Origin: Comamonas sp.
GTDB taxonomy: Bacteria; Pseudomonadota; Gammaproteobacteria; Burkholderiales; Burkholderiaceae_C
DNA length: 52,287 nucleotides
Direction of reading: 5' to 3'
Assembly (NCBI GenBank): GCA_015478895.1
Contig: JADMKK010000061.1
Location: forward strand, 1-52,287
The translations under genes and the position numbers were made by a program. This document shows, in pieces, positions 1 to 8,186 of the stretch. The notes under the pieces are model-generated. The model was not told where the DNA came from. It saw nothing but the letters and a program-made list of their open reading frames with translations, and did no database searches. The first letter of the stretch is position 1; each line of letters begins with the position of its first letter.

Positions 1-617
1 GTTGTGGCAGGCAAAGAGGCACTGGCAACCACTTTAAGATTTTCTATGCGGGACAGCAGCAAGGTCTGCCGCTCAAACGTCGCTTTATCCAGTGGCTTTG
101 CATCCAGGATAGGCTGGACGATTTCGCGCAGCAAGGCCTCGGATTTGCCGGCATCCCCATTAATTTCCAGGGTGTTAGCGCGTCCTTCAATGGCATGAAT
201 CCGCACCACCCCTTGCGCAAAATTTTGCTCGGGTAAATAAACAAACGATAGCGGATAGCCAGCCTGCTGGTAGAGGGCCGTGGCCTGAACTGCAGCATTG
301 GACAACTGCGCCAAAGCAACTTCTTGCCCTAAAAAGGGCTCAAAAATCTGAGCAATGGATTCGAAAGGCAGTGCTTGAACCCCAGAAATGGCTACTTGAA
401 CCACTTGGATTCGCGTCTCAGCAGGTTGTTGAGGGGGCAACCGGCGGCTGAGCTGTAACTCTCCGGCGCTAGGCGGTTGGGTGGCGAGGCTGCCTCCTGA
501 AGGGAGTGTGCTCAGTGGCGGGGCTGCAGGAGGCGCTGTATTTTGTGCCCATATAGGAAAGGCTGCCAAAAGGCAGCCTAAACCTATGACTCGTTGTCGC
601 GATTGCTGGATGCGCAT
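1..617 (-). CDS. ShlB/FhaC/HecB-type outer-membrane transporter (TpsB-like), partial
   Basis: The reading frame opens at an ATG at 617 and stays open for 205 codons to the left edge, so only the N-terminal part is present. A GAGGAGG ribosome binding site lies just upstream. Residues 1-24 form a signal peptide ending IWA-QN, followed by a proline-rich linker (about 26-68). Residues about 70-150 look like a POTRA_2 domain, with the pattern IQVVQVAISGVQALP, then YQQAGYPLSFVYLPEQ and GVVRIHAIEGRA. In the family, POTRA domains precede a 16-strand barrel that exports a TpsA partner across the outer membrane. The barrel would lie outside this window. The gene follows a collagen-like lipoprotein gene on the same strand, which may encode its substrate (inference). 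Family assignment is fairly firm; the substrate is unknown. Confidence 0.8.
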   Translation of the reverse strand, partial: MRIQQSRQRVIGLGCLLAAFPIWAQNTAPPAAPPLSTLPSGGSLATQPPSAGELQLSRRLPPQQPAETRIQVVQVAISGVQALPFESIAQIFEPFLGQEVALAQLSNAAVQATALYQQAGYPLSFVYLPEQNFAQGVVRIHAIEGRANTLEINGDAGKSEALLREIVQPILDAKPLDKATFERQTLLLSRIENLKVVASASLPAT

Positions 618-639
618 AACCCTCCTCATCATTATCAAA

Positions 640-665
640 GCCTGCCCAGAGCCATCTGGGCAGGC
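640..665 (-). terminator. Perfect 11-bp hairpin between the collagen-like and TpsB-like genes
   Basis: GCCTGCCCAGA and its exact complement flank a 4-base loop. On the minus strand it is followed only by TTTG, so it is at best a weak intrinsic terminator. It sits 14 bases after the stop of the upstream lipoprotein gene and 22 bases before the start of the TpsB-like gene. It could act as an attenuator or an mRNA-stabilising processing structure within a two-gene operon. Confidence 0.6.
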
Positions 666-679
666 GATAAAGCATCAGC

Positions 680-2476
680 TTATCTCTTGCCTAAGCCTCC
701 AAGGAGACCACCAAGCAAGGGTCGGTTGTTACTGTTTGTAGATCCATTGTCAGCCGCTGCTGCAGGCGCAGTTGTAGGACTGCTGCTGATACCTCCACCC
801 AGTGTGGTTCCCAGATTGGTTACCAAGCCACCGATGCCACCCACCAGTTGACCCACCGGCGCAACGATGGGCGTGACGGCCAAACTGTTGCCGGTCTGGG
901 TGACTACGCCGCCCACTGCAGTCACTATGTTGCCGACTGGCTGCACCAGCGGTACGGCAATCGCAGGGCCTGGGGTTGCTGTACCTGAGCCCGTCGTGCC
1001 TCCAACCACACCTCCGACGTTGACGCCGCCTAGCAAACCACCAGTAAGACCACCAACATTGAGCGTGCCGCCCAGACCTGCACTAGCGCCTGCACCAGCG
1101 CCTGTGCCCGCGCCCGCACCGAGAGAGGAAACCGCGCCGCCCACACCGCTGACCAGCGAACCCACAGGGGCTACCACTGGTGCTTGCGTGGCAGTGAGTG
1201 CGCCACCTACGTTGCTCACGATGCCACCCACGACAGCCAGCGGGCCTGTAGCTTGGGCGCCGCCCGTTGTCGTGCCGCCACCTGTGATGCCACCGAGCAA
1301 TCCCCCATTGCCACCTGAAACACTGCCGGTCAAACCACCCAGCACATTGCCAAGAGCCCCACCAGAGGTCGCTGTACCCGAGGTCGTTGCGCCTCCTGCC
1401 GCACTGACGACATTGCCCAGACCACTGACCACATTACCCACTGGAGACACGACCGGCGTCTGTGTGCCTGCCAAAGAGCCGCCAAGCTGGGTGACGATGC
1501 CGCCCACGCTGGTCACCAGATTGCTCACGGGCTGGCCTATGCCGGTCGCATCTCCCACGTTTTGAACCACGCCGATGGTGGTGCCCAGCAAAGGTTGGAC
1601 TACATTGCTTAACGTCTGTGTGACGCCAGTAATCGGAGCGCTTTGGATCACGTCACCTACCCGGTAGCCGACACCGCTGACAGCCTGGCCGGTCTGGTTG
1701 ACGACACCACCCACAATATTCAAAACACCAGACGCAGGCCCTAAATTGCCCCCTAGCGCGGATACTGTCCCGCCCAAGCTGGAGACGGCTTCGCCAGCAT
1801 TGAACACCACGCCTTCAGTGCTTGCCAGCGTCGTTCCAATCGCATTCGGGTTAGTACGAATGCTGCCTAAACCAGTAGAAAGCCCTGTTGCCAAGGAGTC
1901 GGTGGCCTCACCCAAATTGGTGATGACACCCCCCAAAGGAGCGGCCACTGCGGAGGCGGGCGACTGCTGCAAAACATCCGTCAATGCGCCTCCCACTTGG
2001 GTGAGCGTGCCTGTAACCCCTGTTGTGATGAGTTCAGCGCCTTGGTTGCTGACATTTTCAACGACGATAAGGCCGGAATTGCTGGAAATAGGCGTGCTGC
2101 CGGGACCACCAGGAGTACCAGGAGAGCCGGGATTGCCGGGAGTACCAGGATTGCCAGGTGTGCCCGGATTACCGGGAGTGCCAGTACCAGGAGTTCCTGG
2201 TGTTCCAGGAGCACCGGGAGTTCCCGTGCCAGAGTCACCACCAGTTCCACCGCCAGTTCCACCGCCAGTTCCACCGCCAGTTCCATCACCAGTGCCGCTA
2301 CCTGTGTCTCCGCCAATGGGATTGCCGTCGGTCACAATATCCCCATTAGGTGTCTCCGTCGTTATTGAACCGCTGGAGCCACATGCGCTCAGCATCAACA
2401 CAAGGGCTGAAACAGCTACCATTTGTGCGGTTCGAGAGAGGGGAAGCAGGTCTGAGAGGGAATTTTTCTTGCGCAT
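680..2476 (-). CDS. Collagen-like repeat lipoprotein
   Basis: A 598-residue protein. I start it at the ATG at 2476 because AAGGAG lies just upstream; the frame runs 15 codons further up without a better start. Residues 1-31 are a lipoprotein signal peptide with lipobox LSAC (Cys32). A Gly/Thr spacer with GGGT repeats follows, then about thirteen Gly-X-Pro triplets (GTPGNPG type) with one GT interruption, which is a collagen-like signature. The remaining 430 or so residues are degenerate repeats rich in Gly, Val, Thr and Ser, of the form PVVAPVGSLVSGVGGAVSSLG, low in charge and probably surface or biofilm related. The next gene on the strand encodes a TpsB-like transporter. Homologues are usually annotated as collagen-like triple helix repeat proteins in Burkholderiales; the function is not established. 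Confidence 0.75.
   Translation of the reverse strand: MRKKNSLSDLLPLSRTAQMVAVSALVLMLSACGSSGSITTETPNGDIVTDGNPIGGDTGSGTGDGTGGGTGGGTGGGTGGDSGTGTPGAPGTPGTPGTGTPGNPGTPGNPGTPGNPGSPGTPGGPGSTPISSNSGLIVVENVSNQGAELITTGVTGTLTQVGGALTDVLQQSPASAVAAPLGGVITNLGEATDSLATGLSTGLGSIRTNPNAIGTTLASTEGVVFNAGEAVSSLGGTVSALGGNLGPASGVLNIVGGVVNQTGQAVSGVGYRVGDVIQSAPITGVTQTLSNVVQPLLGTTIGVVQNVGDATGIGQPVSNLVTSVGGIVTQLGGSLAGTQTPVVSPVGNVVSGLGNVVSAAGGATTSGTATSGGALGNVLGGLTGSVSGGNGGLLGGITGGGTTTGGAQATGPLAVVGGIVSNVGGALTATQAPVVAPVGSLVSGVGGAVSSLGAGAGTGAGAGASAGLGGTLNVGGLTGGLLGGVNVGGVVGGTTGSGTATPGPAIAVPLVQPVGNIVTAVGGVVTQTGNSLAVTPIVAPVGQLVGGIGGLVTNLGTTLGGGISSSPTTAPAAAADNGSTNSNNRPLLGGLLGGLGKR
2103..2290. repeat. Short tandem DNA repeats coding Gly-X-Pro and Gly-Gly-Gly-Thr
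   Basis: At 2241-2290 a 12-base unit (CCAGTTCCACCG) is repeated about four times and encodes GGGT. At 2103-2225 degenerate 9-base and 18-base units encode the Gly-X-Pro triplets. Near-identical short units in tandem are prone to slipped-strand length change, and a unit length divisible by three keeps the frame open. Confidence 0.7.
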
Positions 2477-2769
2477 GATGCACTCCTTGCTTAATAAGTA
2501 AGTGCATGCTCCGTTCGCCACAAATATTATGCCAATAAATATTTGGTAGCATTTGTTATATCTGGATAGATTTAAATTAATAGAAAGTTTTAATTTTTTT
2601 GAAAATATAGTTTTTCATAGTTTTAATTAATTGCTACCGGCGAAAATAATCCTTCCGTGAAGAATTTTCTGAAGCGTAGCAAAATGTGGGAAATATTTAT
2701 GTCGGAATTGGCTGATTAACGAGAAGGAATTGGTGTGACATTGAATTTTTTAATGGAAGGGATATTCTG

Positions 2770-3963
2770 ATGCAATTCGCGAAACGTCTAGATAACGTAG
2801 AAACATCTGCGATACGTGAATTATTTAAATTGCTGGGTAAGCCAGGGATTATTAGTTTTGCAGGCGGATTTCCCGACAGCGCTATGTTTGATGTACAGGG
2901 TATTCAGGAAGCCTCGAATAAAGCCTTGAATGAAAATGCGGGTCTGGCATTGCAATATGGTGCTACCGAAGGTTATATGCCACTGCGCGAGCAATTGGCC
3001 GCCTTTATGGCAACCAAAGGTGCCCAAGATGTCTATGCAGAACATTTAATGGTCACCACCGGCAGCCAGCAGGCGCTGGATTTGCTCGGTAAATGCATGA
3101 TTAGCCCCGGTGACAAAGTGATTGTCGAGGGCCCCACCTTCCTGGCCACCATCCAGTGTTTCCGGCTGTATGGCGCTGAAGTCATCAGCGCGCCGGTAGA
3201 TGCCAACGGCGTGATCGTTGAGGAGCTGGAAAAACTCATCGCCGAGCACCAGCCCAAGATGGTTTATTTGATTCCCACCTTCGGCAACCCCAGCGGTGCC
3301 ACCTTGAGCCTGGAGCGCCGCAAGCGTGTGCTGGAGCTGGCGGTGCAATACAAGACGCTGGTGGTTGAGGACGATCCTTATGGTGATCTGTACTTTGATG
3401 CGCCGCCACCGGCGAGCTTGCTGGCGCTGTCCAGCGAGGTGCTGGGAAGCCGCGACTGGCTGGCGCATTGCGGCTCGCTCTCCAAAGTGCTCAGCCCCGG
3501 TTTGCGCATTGGCTGGATGATCGCTCCCGCTGAATTGCTGGCCAAAGCGGTGATGTGCAAGCAGTTCAGCGATGCGCACACCAGCACCTTTGCCCAGGCG
3601 ACGGCTGCGCAATATTTGCTGGCAGGCCACATGCCTGCCACGCTGGAGAAGATGCGCAAGGTCTATGCTTCGCGTGCCAAGGCCATGATGGATGCACTGC
3701 GTGCTGAACTGGGTGATGCCGTGGAGTTCACCGTCCCGCATGGCGGTCTGTTCTTGTGGGTGCGATTGACAGGCAAGGGCGGCAAGTTGGCCGATGCCAA
3801 TGTGCTGGCCCAAAAGGCGATTGAAGCGGGCGTAGCCTTTGTGCCGGGCGCGCCTTTCTTCAGTCAGAACCCCGACCTCTCCACGCTGCGGCTGTCGTTT
3901 GCGACGGCCGATGAAGACAAGATCCGCGAAGGCGTAGCGCGACTGGCGAAAGCCATACAGTAA
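2770..3963 (+). CDS. PLP-dependent aminotransferase (class I/II, 2-aminoadipate/aromatic-type)
   Basis: A 397-residue cytosolic fold-type I aminotransferase. The N-terminus carries the substrate-side motif ISFAGGFPD. The cofactor motif SLSKVLSPGLRIGW places the Schiff-base lysine at residue 239. DDPYGDL is the Asp/Tyr segment that contacts the PLP pyridine ring, and the C-terminal LRLSFA contains the arginine that binds substrate carboxylate. Length and motifs match the LysN/KAT/2-aminoadipate transaminase group rather than classical AspC; the exact amino donor cannot be told. It starts at an ATG preceded by GGAAGGGATATTCTG. slyX follows 6 bases after its stop, so the two are probably co-transcribed. 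Confidence 0.85.
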   Translation: MQFAKRLDNVETSAIRELFKLLGKPGIISFAGGFPDSAMFDVQGIQEASNKALNENAGLALQYGATEGYMPLREQLAAFMATKGAQDVYAEHLMVTTGSQQALDLLGKCMISPGDKVIVEGPTFLATIQCFRLYGAEVISAPVDANGVIVEELEKLIAEHQPKMVYLIPTFGNPSGATLSLERRKRVLELAVQYKTLVVEDDPYGDLYFDAPPPASLLALSSEVLGSRDWLAHCGSLSKVLSPGLRIGWMIAPAELLAKAVMCKQFSDAHTSTFAQATAAQYLLAGHMPATLEKMRKVYASRAKAMMDALRAELGDAVEFTVPHGGLFLWVRLTGKGGKLADANVLAQKAIEAGVAFVPGAPFFSQNPDLSTLRLSFATADEDKIREGVARLAKAIQ

Positions 3964-3969
3964 TTACCC

Positions 3970-4215
3970 ATGACCGAACCGCAATCGTTTCACGCGCTCG
4001 AAACTCTCGAAGTGCGCACCATGGATTTGGAAGTGAAAGCCAGTTACACCGATGACTTGCTGGAACAACTGAACATGACCATTTACCGCCAGCAGCAGCA
4101 AATTGATGCGCTGATCAACGAAGTGCGCCAACTGCGCCAGCAAACGCCTGATGGTGGCCACGGCGGTCACGGAGGTGCTGGCAATTTGCGCGATGAGTTG
4201 CCGCCGCACTATTGA
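3970..4215 (+). CDS. slyX: SlyX family protein
   Basis: An 81-residue protein matching the SlyX family: a short N-terminal helix, a heptad-like coiled-coil segment (about 20-55, including QLNMTIYRQQQQIDAL and VRQLRQQ), and the typical C-terminal DELPPHY. SlyX proteins are small, widely conserved and of unknown function. The His/Gly patch GGHGGHGG before the C-terminus is a local feature. It lies 6 bases after the aminotransferase gene and likely shares its mRNA. A palindromic repeat copy follows and may end the transcript. Confidence 0.85.
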   Translation: MTEPQSFHALETLEVRTMDLEVKASYTDDLLEQLNMTIYRQQQQIDALINEVRQLRQQTPDGGHGGHGGAGNLRDELPPHY

Positions 4216-4247
4216 TGGAGATGGTGTAGCGTTGTGCAGGCAGTTGA

Positions 4248-4342
4248 TAAAAAAGTAGCAGCTCGCCATTGTCTTGCAAGAACTTCAGCATGTTTTATGT
4301 CTGAAGTCGTTGCATAGTCAGGGCAAGCTGCTCTTTTTTATA
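4248..4342. repeat. Dispersed palindromic element, long form (copy between slyX and glnD)
   Basis: The outer arms AGCAGCTCGCC and GGGCAAGCTGCT are near-complementary. An inner inverted repeat, AACTTCAG / CTGAAGT, sits between them, giving a long two-tier hairpin. Flanking A-rich (AAAAAAG) and T-rich (CTTTTTTAT) ends make it a plausible bidirectional terminator for the convergent slyX and glnD genes. It is closely similar to the copy at 44341-44430. Confidence 0.75.
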
Positions 4343-4357
4343 TGCAGGCTTGTGCTT

Positions 4358-6949
4358 TTACTCTTGCAGCATTTGCACCAGCTGCGTTTCGATTTGCAAT
4401 TGGTGGGCATTGCTGCGCAGGCCCGGGCCTTGCACCAGGAAGGTATCTTCTACGCGCTCGCCCAAGGTGGTGACTTTGGCCAGCAACACGCTCAACCCAT
4501 GCGCGGCCAAGATGCGCGCGACGGAATACAGCAGGCCAGCACGGTCACTGGCGGAGATGTGCAGCAACCACGTCTGGGCTTTGTCATCCGGGTGCAAGGT
4601 CACGCGCGGTGACATGGGAAAGCTGCGCACGCGCCGTGACAGCCTGCGTTTGGCAGGTTCTGGCAAAGGCTGTTGGCTCGTAATAGCTTGGGGCAGGCCG
4701 TTTTCAATCAAGTTGGTGAGCTCCCGGTAGTGGGTTTGCAACTGCTCCGAAGCGATCTGGAACGTATCAAGCGCATAGCCATTGCGGGCGGTATGAATGC
4801 GCGCATCCACCACCGACAAACCCGCCAGGTCAAAGTAGCCGCAGATGCGCGCGAACAAATCCGACTGCTCCGGCGCATACACCAGCACCTGCACGCCTTC
4901 GCCCACCAGTGACTGGCGCGCCCGCACGATGGGCGTGGCGCTGCTCACATGCCGTGATAGCTGGCGCGCATGCCAGGCAATGTCCGCCGGCTCATGGCGC
5001 ATGAAGTAGCTGACGTTGAGCGTGTCCCACAGTGCTTTGTGCGATTCATACGGCTGCGCAGATAAGGCAAGCTGCACCAGCGCCTCGCGCTTGCGTAACT
5101 CAATTTGCGCTGCAGCATCGGGCGCGCGACCACCCAGCATGCGCACGGTGGCGTGGTACAGGTCTTCGAGCAGCTTGCCTTTCCAGGCGTTCCACACTTT
5201 GGGGCTGGTGCCGCGAATGTCTGCCACCGTCAGCAAATACAGGGCAGTAAGGCGGCGCTCATCACCCACGCAGTCGGCGAAAGCGCGGATCACATCAGGG
5301 TCGGAGGTATCTTGCTTTTGTGCCACGGTGCTCATGCGCAGATGGGCGCGCACGAGAAATTCGACCAGATTGGTGTCCGCTTCACTCATCTCGTGCTGGC
5401 GCGCAAAGCGCCGCACTTCAATCGCACCGATTTCGGAGTGATCTCCCCCGCGGCCCTTGCCGATGTCGTGAAACAGGCAGGCGAGATACAGCAGCCAAGG
5501 CTTGTCCCAGCCACCAGCCAGTTGGGAGCACAGCGGATATTCGTGCGCATGCTCAGCCATGAAAAAGCGGCGCATATTGCGCAGCACCATCAGCGTGTGC
5601 TGATCGACCGTGTAGACGTGAAACAGGTCATGCTGCATCTGCCCAACAATGCGCCGAAACGACCAGAGATAGCGCCCCAGCACCGAGGTGGCATTCATCA
5701 ACCGAAACGCATGCGTCTGCCCATGGGGCTGCTGCAGAATCTGCATGAAGGTGTCGCGGTTGACAGGGTCCTGGCGGAAGGTGTTGTCCATCAAGTCCCG
5801 CGCGCTATAGAGCGCACGCAGCGTGCGCGCCGACAGGTCACGCAGGCCGGGCGACTGCTGGTAGGTTAGGAAGGTCGCAAGAATGGCCTGAGGGTCGCGC
5901 TGGTAGAGCTGGTCATCCACCACTTCCACGAGACCATCCTTGTCATAAAACCGCTCATTGATACGCTTAAGGGGCGCATCGTTGGGGTAGAGATGCTCTT
6001 CGATATTGAGCATCAAAATTTGCAGTAGCTGGAGTACGGCTTTGGCGGCCCAGTAATAGCGGCGCATCAGCACCTCACTGGCACGTACCGGCATGGTTTC
6101 GCCTGCAGGGGTGTGGCTCTGGATGCCGAACGATTCAGCCACGGTCGTCTGCAAGTCAAAAATCAGGCGGTCTTCATGCCGCCCAGACAGGGTATGCAAC
6201 TTGGCACGAATCAGGCTGAGCGTGGCTTCATTGCGCTCCAGTTGCACTGCTTCAAAGGGTGTGGCGATGCCACTGGCCGCGAGTGCGCGCCAGCTGTTGC
6301 CAAGCCCCGCAGCTTGGGCCACCCATAAAATCGTGTGCAGATCGCGCAGACCACCGGGCGACTCTTTGCAATTGGGCTCCAGTGAGTAGGGCGTGCCTTC
6401 GTGCTTGATATGGCGCTGCCGCAACTCCAGAATTTTGGCGATGAAAAAATCCTTGGGGCTCAGCGTGGCACGGAAATGTTTTTGAAAATCTGCAAACAGT
6501 GCGGTATCGCCATCAATCAGCCGAGCTTCCAGCAGTGAGGTCTGCACTGTCACATCCTGCTTGGCTTCCGCCACGCACTCGGACACGGTACGTACGCTGG
6601 AGCCAATTTCCAGCCCCGCGTCCCAGCAGGCACCAATGAAACGTTCCAAGTCTTCGCGCCACAGCGCATGGTCTTCGGTGCTGTCACCGGGCAGCAACAA
6701 CAGCACATCCACATCCGAAGCTGGGAACAGCTGCTCACGGCCATACCCCCCGACCGCCACCAGCGTGACGGCCTCTGGCAGCCGCGCCGTAGCCCTCAGT
6801 GAGCGCAGGTGCTGATCCGTCAAGCGAGACAGCTTGTTGAGCACATTGCGAATGCCACGCGTGCTGCTGACAGGGCTGCGCAGATTTTCGGTAATTGCCG
6901 CTTTGTCATTGCGATAGGCCGTGCGCAAGGTGCCAATTTCAGTATTCAT
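4358..6949 (-). CDS. glnD: Bifunctional uridylyltransferase/uridylyl-removing enzyme GlnD
   Basis: An 863-residue nitrogen sensor that uridylylates PII proteins when glutamine is low and deuridylylates them when it is high. The nucleotidyltransferase motif GGYGREQLFPASDVD lies at residues 67-81, with the metal-binding Asp pair at 79 and 81. A central HD phosphohydrolase domain carries LFHDIGKGRGGDHSEIG at about 490. Two C-terminal ACT domains (about 690-770 and 790-863; AGLLYSVARILAAHGL in the second) sense glutamine. I use the ATG at 6949 (MNTEIGTL); a TTG nine codons upstream is possible. In many proteobacteria glnD directly follows map; here a glycosyltransferase gene on the opposite strand separates them. 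Confidence 0.95.
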   Translation of the reverse strand: MNTEIGTLRTAYRNDKAAITENLRSPVSSTRGIRNVLNKLSRLTDQHLRSLRATARLPEAVTLVAVGGYGREQLFPASDVDVLLLLPGDSTEDHALWREDLERFIGACWDAGLEIGSSVRTVSECVAEAKQDVTVQTSLLEARLIDGDTALFADFQKHFRATLSPKDFFIAKILELRQRHIKHEGTPYSLEPNCKESPGGLRDLHTILWVAQAAGLGNSWRALAASGIATPFEAVQLERNEATLSLIRAKLHTLSGRHEDRLIFDLQTTVAESFGIQSHTPAGETMPVRASEVLMRRYYWAAKAVLQLLQILMLNIEEHLYPNDAPLKRINERFYDKDGLVEVVDDQLYQRDPQAILATFLTYQQSPGLRDLSARTLRALYSARDLMDNTFRQDPVNRDTFMQILQQPHGQTHAFRLMNATSVLGRYLWSFRRIVGQMQHDLFHVYTVDQHTLMVLRNMRRFFMAEHAHEYPLCSQLAGGWDKPWLLYLACLFHDIGKGRGGDHSEIGAIEVRRFARQHEMSEADTNLVEFLVRAHLRMSTVAQKQDTSDPDVIRAFADCVGDERRLTALYLLTVADIRGTSPKVWNAWKGKLLEDLYHATVRMLGGRAPDAAAQIELRKREALVQLALSAQPYESHKALWDTLNVSYFMRHEPADIAWHARQLSRHVSSATPIVRARQSLVGEGVQVLVYAPEQSDLFARICGYFDLAGLSVVDARIHTARNGYALDTFQIASEQLQTHYRELTNLIENGLPQAITSQQPLPEPAKRRLSRRVRSFPMSPRVTLHPDDKAQTWLLHISASDRAGLLYSVARILAAHGLSVLLAKVTTLGERVEDTFLVQGPGLRSNAHQLQIETQLVQMLQE

Positions 6950-7112
6950 AGCAAGGTAAGCTGTTGGACAAATCAAAACTACTAAAATTTAAGCAAGAAA
7001 TGTGCGCAATTTCCCAAGCTTTCGGCCTATTTTGGAGCTTGGCGATATCCTTTTTGTTGCGGCCCAACATAACCCTAAAGCATCCCAAGATGCTGATCTT
7101 CATTGATTCAGA

Positions 7113-8096
7113 ATGCATGTTGTCATCGTGAATATGGCTCCAATCCCTGTCTATGCCTATGGAGGTACGGAGCGGATGATCTGGGACTTAGGGAAAAGTT
7201 TGGTGGAAGGTGGGCACCGTGTGACTTTCATCGTGCCCAAAGGTTCGAGTTGCAGTTTTGCGGAAGTCGTCGAGTTGCGAGCTGACACCCCGCTAGCATC
7301 GCAAATTCCATCCACTGCCGATGTCGTGCATTTCAATTTTCTGCCGGAAAAAATTGAGTTGCCTGTGCCTTACGTGGTGACCGAGCATGGCAACTCGCCA
7401 ATAGGTAAGGTGCTGGACGTCAACACCATATTTGTCTCCAGAAATCATGCGCAGCGACATGGTTCCGAGAGCTTTGTGCACAACGGCTTGGATTGGGCCG
7501 CTTATGGCCCGGTGAATTGGCAGCGCCCTCGGGAGTTTTTTCACTTCTTGGGAAAGGCAGCTTGGCGCGTGAAAAACGTAGCGGGGGCTATTGATTTAGC
7601 TCACCAAGTGCGCCAACCGCTGCATGTGCTGGGCGGAGACCGCTTTAACTTCAAGCGCGGCATACGGCTGACGTTCTCTGCGCGCATTCGTTTCCACGGC
7701 ATGGTGGGGGGCGCAGTTAAAACGCAGTTGCTCAACGGCTCTCAGGGTTTGGTGTTTCCGGTGCGTTGGCATGAACCATTTGGGCTGGCCGTGATTGAGA
7801 GTATGTATTTCGGTGCGCCAGTGTTTTCTACCCCTTATGGCGCTTTGCCGGAGTTAGTGCCCGACTGGGCAGGGTGCTTGTCGAATCAAGCAGACCAATT
7901 GGCACAGGCCATGCAGCAGGCTAAGCGCTTTGACGGTGAGCGTATTCATCAGCATGTGGTACACAACTTTAATGCCCAAACTATGGCGCAAGGCTATTTG
8001 GAGAAATACCAAAAAGTAATGTCTGGTAGCCCGCTAAATGCTCATCCGCCTTGTGCAACACAAGTATTCGATCATCTCGATTGGGTATCGAGGTAG
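7113..8096 (+). CDS. Glycosyltransferase, GT4-like (GT-B fold)
   Basis: A 327-residue protein. The N-terminus has the GT-B acceptor-domain signature APIPVYAYGGTER followed by LGKSLVEGGHRVTF. The C-terminal donor domain has FPVRWHEPFGLAVIE, the E-x7-E motif of GT4 enzymes (Glu221 and Glu229), followed by GAPVFSTPYGALPEL. It probably transfers a sugar from a nucleotide donor to an LPS, polysaccharide or small acceptor; neither donor nor acceptor can be told. There is no clear Shine-Dalgarno sequence before the ATG. It lies alone, antiparallel to glnD and map, with a strong terminator after it, so it looks like an insertion into an otherwise conserved gene pair. Confidence 0.85.
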   Translation: MHVVIVNMAPIPVYAYGGTERMIWDLGKSLVEGGHRVTFIVPKGSSCSFAEVVELRADTPLASQIPSTADVVHFNFLPEKIELPVPYVVTEHGNSPIGKVLDVNTIFVSRNHAQRHGSESFVHNGLDWAAYGPVNWQRPREFFHFLGKAAWRVKNVAGAIDLAHQVRQPLHVLGGDRFNFKRGIRLTFSARIRFHGMVGGAVKTQLLNGSQGLVFPVRWHEPFGLAVIESMYFGAPVFSTPYGALPELVPDWAGCLSNQADQLAQAMQQAKRFDGERIHQHVVHNFNAQTMAQGYLEKYQKVMSGSPLNAHPPCATQVFDHLDWVSR

Positions 8097-8135
8097 TTTG
8101 CAGCCTTCCATTTTGGCTAGGCTGGCTTTGGAACG

Positions 8136-8166
8136 AAAAAACGGCGCAAAATTTGCGCCGTTTTTT
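8136..8166. terminator. Bidirectional intrinsic terminator between the glycosyltransferase and map
   Basis: The stem ACGGCGCAAA / TTTGCGCCGT is flanked by six A on the left and six T on the right, so it works as an intrinsic terminator in both directions for the two convergent genes. Confidence 0.9.
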
Positions 8167-8186
8167 GCTGTCAGCAGATCGCTGCT

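Noticed and set aside
2241-2290. 12-base repeats as a CRISPR-like array
   Set aside because: The units are directly adjacent with no spacers and are in frame coding GGGT.
867-2501. Long plus-strand frames opposite the collagen-like gene
   Set aside because: They are Pro/Thr/Val-rich complements of the Gly/Val repeats, without signal peptide, ribosome binding site or domain.
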